From: Erythrobacter sp.
Lineage (GTDB): Bacteria > Pseudomonadota > Alphaproteobacteria > Sphingomonadales > Sphingomonadaceae
DNA: 11,022 bases
Assembly (NCBI GenBank): GCA_002695185.1
Contig: NZOF01000147.1
Span: 1-11,022 of the forward strand
Direction of reading: 5' to 3'
The position numbers and the translations under genes were made by a program. Shown here piece after piece: positions 7,047-11,022 of the stretch. Below the pieces are notes generated by a model. The model did no database searches, had not been told where the DNA came from, and saw nothing but the letters and a program-made list of their open reading frames with translations. How positions within the stretch are numbered: the stretch's first letter is position 1; each line of letters begins with the position of its first letter.

Positions 7047-8238
7047 ATGGATGTATATGGGAGCGCTTCCGTTATCGACTTGAGCAAAGTCGGGGCCCGC
7101 AACAAGCTTAAGCCGTGGGCTGGAGATGAACCTTACTGGCAGAGGCTGAGGCCACGCGCATTTCTTGGCTATCGTCCCGCGGGCGGAGGGTCGAGGAACT
7201 TGGTTTGCTCGATGTTACGAGCCCGAGCATGGCAAATATAGGCGAAAAGCTCTGGGCGACTTTGGAGGTGTCGAAGGATTTGAAGTTTTTGCCGTCGCCA
7301 AAGCCGAAGTTGAGGAGTGGGCCCGGCAGGTCGACTCAGGTGGGGGCACCGTTGACCGGCCTGTAACCGTTAAAGATGCCTGTCTCGTTTACCTTCATGA
7401 ACGCCAAGGGTCTATCGCAGAAGGCGTGTTCCGCAGGCACGTTTTCGATGATCCAATTGCGACCGTGAAGCTCGATAAACTGAGGCGTCATCATCTTATC
7501 TCGTGGCGTAAAAGGCTTGAGGCTGCGCCTGCATTGGTCACGAGATCTAAGCATGGCACGCCGAAGACAAAGGCGAGATCGCCCTCGACTATTAATCGGG
7601 ACATGGTGCCGTTAAGAGCCGCGCTGCATCGCGTTTTACCACCCGGTGCACCCGGTACAGATGCGGCTTGGCAAGAGGCGCTCAAGCCGGTCAGGGGTGC
7701 GGATCGACGACGAGAACTGTACTTGGATAAGGAGCAGCGAAAATCGCTCTTGAGCAGCGCGGACAGCGAAATTCTGCCATTTTTGAGAGCGCTGTGCCAT
7801 TTGCCTTTGAGGCCCGGGGTTGTCGCAAAGCTACAATGTTCAAATTTTGACGTGCGGACACGCACGCTCACGATCGGACGAGACAAAAACGGCCTATCGA
7901 GGCAGCTGTTGGTGTCGTCGACGATCGCGCAGTTTCTGACAGAAGCGCAGAACGGGAAGCAAGGGGAGCAACCGCTATTCTCTCGAGATGATGGGAATTC
8001 CTGGAATAAGGATAGTTGGAAGAAGCCCATCAAGTTGGCGGCATCTCAAGCCAAGCTTCCGCAAGAGACTACCGCTTATGTGCTCCGTCACAGTGTCATT
8101 ACCGATCTAGTGCGGAGTGGCCTTCCAGTGCTTACAGTTGCGCAGTTGTCGGGCACAAGCGTTGCAATGAGCGAAAGGCATTATGGGCACTTAGTCCGGT
8201 CAGATGCCGAACAAGCATTGGCTGCCTTGGAAATATGA
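7047..8238 (+). pseudogene. Tyrosine recombinase/integrase, split by one frameshift
   Basis: Two overlapping frames together encode one integrase. The first (ATG 7047 to a stop at 7241) gives the N-terminus typical of this family: GARNKLKPWAGDEPYWQRL, then FLGYRPAGGG. The second continues with GTWFARCYEPEHGKYRRKAL to the stop at 8238. Removing one G from GGG at 7188-7190 joins them into a 396-residue protein, a usual integrase length. Numbered in the joined protein, the catalytic residues are Arg ~255 (LPLRPGVV), Lys ~280 (GRDKNG), the LRHS box at ~346-349 and nucleophile Tyr ~379 (ERHYGHL). The first position of the HxxR box is Tyr (YVLR), which I know as normal in this island-integrase subfamily. 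The frame may be broken (fixed element), a sequencing indel, or a +1 shift. The enzyme would act at the tRNA-Val site next to it. GC content is lower than in the flanking genes. Confidence 0.82.
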
Positions 8239-8588
8239 AGCGCTGGCAAAGACGGGGAGGGGCTGACACCGGATCGTGGGATGCCCCGCTCCCGACACGG
8301 GGACACTTCAGATAAACCGCGTAGACGACGCCTTTCTCTGCAAGAAGCCAAGCTACGTTCCGGCGGCACACCGCAACGAGCGTAAGTTACGAGCTCGCAG
8401 TTGTAGCTGAGCGGTCGCAGGCGGTCACTACGAATGACGAATGTCTCATTGATGACGCGGCCAGTACCTAAACGCGTTACGACCGATAGCGCCGAAGCGT
8501 GCGCTGCGAAGGTGCTACATAGGGGCCGACTAGGGAGCGGCCTTGCGCTGCGCCTGCCGTTGGCAAGAACGCAAACAGTGACGAAAAA
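8239..8588. other. Gene-free region between convergent integrase and YD-protein genes
   Basis: These 350 bases lie between the integrase stop and the stop of the minus-strand YD gene. I found no credible coding sequence, tRNA or second att copy. There are imperfect GC-rich hairpins: GGGGC/GCCCC around 8259-8287, and TTGCG/CGCAA enclosing TGCC/GGCA around 8542-8575. The latter could help end transcription, but neither is followed by a T-run. A decayed gene cannot be excluded. Confidence 0.5.
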
Positions 8589-8810
8589 CTATGGCGTCGC
8601 CTCGCCAGTCGCTTCGACATGAGTGCGGTTGCCCGCGTCGTCATATTCGTAATCGACCTGCTCGCCGTCGTTTGCATCTCCACTGCGCTCGACCTTAATC
8701 ACCCGACCTTGAGCTTCATAGGTGTAGGGAAACGTCTCTTCGGCCGAGGCGGATGTGGCACCAAGCAATACCAATCCAATGAGGATCACGGACGTGCGGA
8801 TGCGAAACAT
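8589..8810 (-). CDS. Small exported protein made of two YD (RHS-type) repeats
   Basis: This 73-residue protein starts at ATG 8810. It has a clear signal peptide: a basic start (MFRIR), a hydrophobic core (VILIGLVLLG) and a cut after ASA (residue 23). The mature ~50 residues contain two YD-type repeats: YTYEAQGRVIKV (29-40, with E for D) and YEYDDAGNRTHVE (54-66). YD repeats normally occur in tens in RHS/teneurin-like proteins, where they build a beta-cage shell; two in a free exported peptide is unusual. A weak AAGAG lies 9 bases before the start. The gene is divergent from the large RHS gene, with 237 bases between starts. It may be a family of accessory or decoy peptides to RHS proteins, or a remnant of a larger one. 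The intact signal peptide argues against a random remnant. Function is unknown. Confidence 0.7.
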   Translation of the reverse strand: MFRIRTSVILIGLVLLGATSASAEETFPYTYEAQGRVIKVERSGDANDGEQVDYEYDDAGNRTHVEATGEATP

Positions 8811-9047
8811 ACGTCATGACTCTTAGCCAACTGGCCTTATGCTAAAGGTGCAATACATCTCTCGAATGTGCAAGTTGCGTTGGGGAATGATTCTGAACGT
8901 TTAGGGGGGGGGGGCTCCGATTAACGCTAAGAGGTTGGGATCGGATGAAAAAATAATGTCCCTTGTAATCAGCGGAACGTTCTGAACAAATCGACGTCAG
9001 AATCGTGAAATTCGAATCGAGTCGTCAAACGCTGTGGGGATGGGGTG
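8811..9047. promoter_or_regulatory. Divergent promoter region of the two YD/RHS genes, with a G11 tract
   Basis: This region separates the start of the small YD gene (minus) from the RHS gene (plus) and is AT-richer than both, as expected for promoters. It contains GTGCAA twice, 20 bases apart (8848-8853, 8868-8873), and a run of 11 G at 8904-8914. I could not identify a well-spaced sigma-70 promoter. Confidence 0.5.
8904..8914 (+). repeat. Homopolymer tract of 11 G
   Basis: Eleven consecutive G lie 93 bases upstream of the small YD gene start and 133 bases upstream of the RHS start. Poly-G tracts of this length are prone to slipped-strand length change and can alter promoter spacing in phase-variable surface genes. 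It is also a common place for sequencing length error. Confidence 0.85.
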
Positions 9048-10949
9048 ATGGGGCACTGGTATTTTTTGAGGGCTCGCCTGATTGCGATCGTGGGCCTGGT
9101 GTTTCTGCCGCTCGCCCCCGCACTTGCCCAGTCAACCGCGCCTGCCCCGGTGCGCGCGGCAGTTGATGAATACGGAGTCGACCTGTTCGACGGCACTTAT
9201 AGTGCGGCAGGGCCCGCCCTTACGATGGGCGGGGAGGATAACGGCATTTCCTACCGTCGCACCAATCGCGGCGATGGGTGGAGCGACAGTACGATCGGCT
9301 ATCTTCAGCTTGACGGCAACAAGATGACCGTCAGCATTGGGGGGCTGTCGGACACCTTCACGGACGAGGGCGGAAGCTATGAATCAACCGAGTGGAATGG
9401 TTCGACGCTGACTTATTCCAGTGGCTTGTACACCTACACCCGCAGCGACGGTACGGTCGCGCATTTCGATGAGACTCGCTTCAACGAGGACGCGCCTTAT
9501 GGGAATAAGGGTACGATCACAGACATGGTCATGCCCGATGGAACGCGGCTCGACTACAGCTATTCCTCGATCACTTATTGCAAGCAGTCCAAGCCTAGCG
9601 CGTCCGGGTATATTTGCCTGGTCACGGCAAAGGCCTATCGTCTGGCAAAGGTGACCAGCAGCTATGGCTACGAATTGCGCCCGGTTTATCCCTATTACGA
9701 ATGGTTTTACGATCCCTTCGATGCGCCAGTGCTTCCAGATTTCGGGACGTACCGCAAAGTCCTGGGGATGACAGGCCACAATCTGGCTTCGGATACCAAC
9801 GCGGCGGTGCGCAGCCAGTCGTTCGATGTGGTCTACGATGCCGGCAGCAACTGGTACACGATCACAGATGATCTGTCGCGCGACACGCGCTACAAGATGG
9901 CCGGTGCGGCGGTGGCGGGGATCAAGCTGCCGGGCAGTACAAGCGAGGACATCTCGTTCACCTACACCTCTGGGAAGGTGACTGCGGTGACCACGCCCGC
10001 AGGCACTACGAGCTATGCGAGGAGCGACAGTGCCGGCCAGCGCACGGTCACGGTCACGCATCCGCTCTCGCGGGTGGAAACCTATGTGTTCGACATCGCC
10101 TCGCGAAGGCTCAAATCCTATACCGACCCGGTCGGCAAGACGACGACATACCAGTACGATGGCAACGGACGGGTGACGCGCATCACTGCACCTGAGGGCA
10201 ATCAGGTGCGTTACACGTATGATTCGCGCGGCAATGTCACCGAGCAGCGGATGGTCGCCAAGACGGCCGGCTCGCCGCCCGATATCGTGACCACTGCGGG
10301 CTACGACAGCAGTTGCTCGAACCCGGTCAAATGCAACAGCCCGAACTGGACGAAAGACGCGCTCGGCAAACAGACCGATTACACCTACGACGCGACGCAT
10401 GGCGGCGTTCTCACGGTAACCGGCCCTGCGCCGAGCACGGGCGCAGCCCGCCCGCAGGTGCGCTACAGCTACTCCTCGTATCAGGCGTATTATAAGCACG
10501 GCTCGACCTCGCCGACCGCGTCTGGTGTACCGGTCTATCGCATGACGCAGGTGTCGACCTGCATCAGCGGATCGAGCTGCACGGGTACCGCGGACGAAGT
10601 GAAGACGACCGTCAGCTACGGCCCGCAGACCAGCGGTACGGGTAATAATCTGCTGCCCGTCTCGGTCACGAAGCAGTCGGGCGACGGGTCGCTCACCGCG
10701 ACCACCGCGATGAGTTACGATGCAGTCGGAAATCTCGTCTCGGTCGATGGCCCGCTTTCGGGCACTGCCGATACCACAGTGGTGCGCTACGACGCCCTGC
10801 GTCGCAAAGTCGGCACCATCGGTCCGGACCCGGATGGCGGGGGTGCGCTCAAAAACCCGGCGCAGCGGATCACCTACAACACGCGCGGACAGGTCACCTT
10901 AAGCGAGGAAGGGGACACCGCCGGGCACTACTTTACGAGACACCATTAA
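9048..10949 (+). CDS. Exported RHS/YD-repeat protein, probably truncated at the C-terminus
   Basis: From ATG 9048 the product has 633 residues (634 from the adjacent GTG 9045). GGGGA at 9036-9040 is well placed for ATG 9048. A signal peptide (hydrophobic IAIVGLVFLPLAPALA, cut near residue 28) indicates export. The N-terminal ~330 residues resemble the leading beta-rich part of RHS proteins. YD repeats follow, numbered from GTG: YQYDGNGRVTRI (~369-380), YTYDSRGNVTEQ (~390-401), YTYDATHGG (~446), MSYDAVGNLVSV (~556-567), VRYDALRRKVGTI (~580-592) and ITYNTRGQVTLS (~609-620). Such proteins usually exceed 1,000 residues and end with an RHS core box and a variable toxin-like tip. Here the frame ends 14 residues after the last repeat (EEGDTAGHYFTRHH), where base composition also changes. 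The cell may thus make a tipless shell fragment, or the gene is inactive. The role of the full family (toxin delivery, surface or cell-contact functions) is not testable from this window. Confidence 0.8.
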   Translation: MGHWYFLRARLIAIVGLVFLPLAPALAQSTAPAPVRAAVDEYGVDLFDGTYSAAGPALTMGGEDNGISYRRTNRGDGWSDSTIGYLQLDGNKMTVSIGGLSDTFTDEGGSYESTEWNGSTLTYSSGLYTYTRSDGTVAHFDETRFNEDAPYGNKGTITDMVMPDGTRLDYSYSSITYCKQSKPSASGYICLVTAKAYRLAKVTSSYGYELRPVYPYYEWFYDPFDAPVLPDFGTYRKVLGMTGHNLASDTNAAVRSQSFDVVYDAGSNWYTITDDLSRDTRYKMAGAAVAGIKLPGSTSEDISFTYTSGKVTAVTTPAGTTSYARSDSAGQRTVTVTHPLSRVETYVFDIASRRLKSYTDPVGKTTTYQYDGNGRVTRITAPEGNQVRYTYDSRGNVTEQRMVAKTAGSPPDIVTTAGYDSSCSNPVKCNSPNWTKDALGKQTDYTYDATHGGVLTVTGPAPSTGAARPQVRYSYSSYQAYYKHGSTSPTASGVPVYRMTQVSTCISGSSCTGTADEVKTTVSYGPQTSGTGNNLLPVSVTKQSGDGSLTATTAMSYDAVGNLVSVDGPLSGTADTTVVRYDALRRKVGTIGPDPDGGGALKNPAQRITYNTRGQVTLSEEGDTAGHYFTRHH

Positions 10950-11022
10950 AGTTGCTTTCAGTCCTTTAGAATCCACTACCGGTACACGAATGTTATACAA
11001 ATCCAACAATTGTGGGCATCCA
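10924..11022. other. AT-rich sequence after the RHS break: probable insertion junction
   Basis: From about 10924 the sequence stops resembling RHS coding DNA. Counting 10931-11022 gives 37 G/C of 92 (about 40%), far below the RHS gene. This suggests the end of an insertion sequence or another island segment. Open frames run through on both strands (for instance minus from the edge to a stop at 10899-10901, about 41 codons), but I recognise no protein in either and the stretch is too short to call. No terminal inverted repeat can be tested because the far end lies outside the window. Confidence 0.45.

Larger units (their letters stand above)
6950..11022. mobile_element. Left end of a tRNA-Val-integrated genomic island (partial)
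   Basis: Evidence is the tRNA-Val 3' fragment at the boundary, the adjacent tyrosine integrase reading inward, and the lower GC of the integrase region (about half G+C in a sample line, against clearly higher in the receptor gene). The second att copy is not found in the window, so the right end is unknown and the extent given here is a minimum that assumes the YD/RHS genes lie inside. The RHS gene is again GC-rich, so the island may be composite, or the RHS genes may belong to an older layer of insertion. Confidence 0.5.

Noticed and set aside
8160..8210. Missing first His of the HxxR box as a sign of a dead integrase
   Set aside because: Tyr at this position is usual in this integrase subfamily, so it is not by itself evidence of inactivity; the frameshift is the real defect.
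8132..8371. Minus-strand frame of 79 codons after the integrase
   Set aside because: Half of it overlaps the integrase C-terminus in antisense, and the remainder shows no family signature.
8380..8430. Possible D-arm-like sequence (GTAGCTGAGCGG) suggesting a second tRNA fragment
   Set aside because: No matching anticodon arm, T arm or acceptor stem around it, and no identity with the tRNA-Val fragment.
9384..10499. Open frame of 371 codons antisense to the RHS gene
   Set aside because: Arg/His/Val-rich composition typical of antisense shadows; the plus strand has signal peptide and YD repeats.

Overview
The window looks like the chromosome of a high-GC alphaproteobacterium, most likely a sphingomonad (Erythrobacteraceae/Sphingomonadaceae type). 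The pointers are the strong G/C third-position bias, the style of the SerS N-terminus, a large TonB-dependent receptor paired with a beta-helix lipoprotein, and the integrase and RHS protein types. This assignment comes from protein style and not from any database comparison.

Left part (1-6814) is ordinary chromosomal DNA. It opens with the N-terminal part of seryl-tRNA synthetase on the minus strand, cut by the window edge. A gene-free divergent region of 328 bases follows, then a PAPS-type sulfotransferase family gene (685-2010). Next is a probable two-gene operon. The first gene encodes a lipoprotein with a Pro-Thr linker and a probable right-handed beta-helix (2243-3871). The second encodes a 917-residue TonB-dependent outer-membrane receptor (3974-6727) and ends at a clear rho-independent terminator (6781-6814). 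The pair probably works at the outer membrane, with the receptor as TonB-driven channel and the lipoprotein as accessory or partner. The substrate cannot be read from the sequence.

Right part (about 6900-11022) carries marks of horizontal transfer. A 50-base 3' fragment of a tRNA-Val(CAC) gene (6900-6949, minus strand) has anticodon arm, T arm, acceptor 3' strand and CCA but no 5' half. Immediately beyond it lies a tyrosine-integrase gene (7047-8238) of lower GC. This is the usual footprint of an element that integrated at the 3' half of a tRNA gene. The integrase is split by a single-base frameshift near 7188-7200: the first frame encodes the family-typical N-terminus and the second the rest, including the catalytic residues. 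The other att copy with the intact tRNA is not seen and would be expected beyond the right edge.

After the integrase come a gene-free stretch and two divergent genes for exported YD/RHS-repeat proteins. One is a 73-residue secreted protein containing just two YD repeats (minus, 8589-8810). The other is a large RHS protein with a signal peptide (plus, 9048-10949). Their shared intergenic region contains an uninterrupted run of 11 G. The RHS gene stops early at 10949 and the last ~90 bases drop to about 40% GC, which suggests it is truncated by another insertion or recombination junction.

Most worth checking: the mini YD protein beside the RHS gene, the tRNA-Val attachment remnant with the frameshifted integrase, the G11 tract, the RHS truncation, and the structured leader before the lipoprotein-receptor operon.
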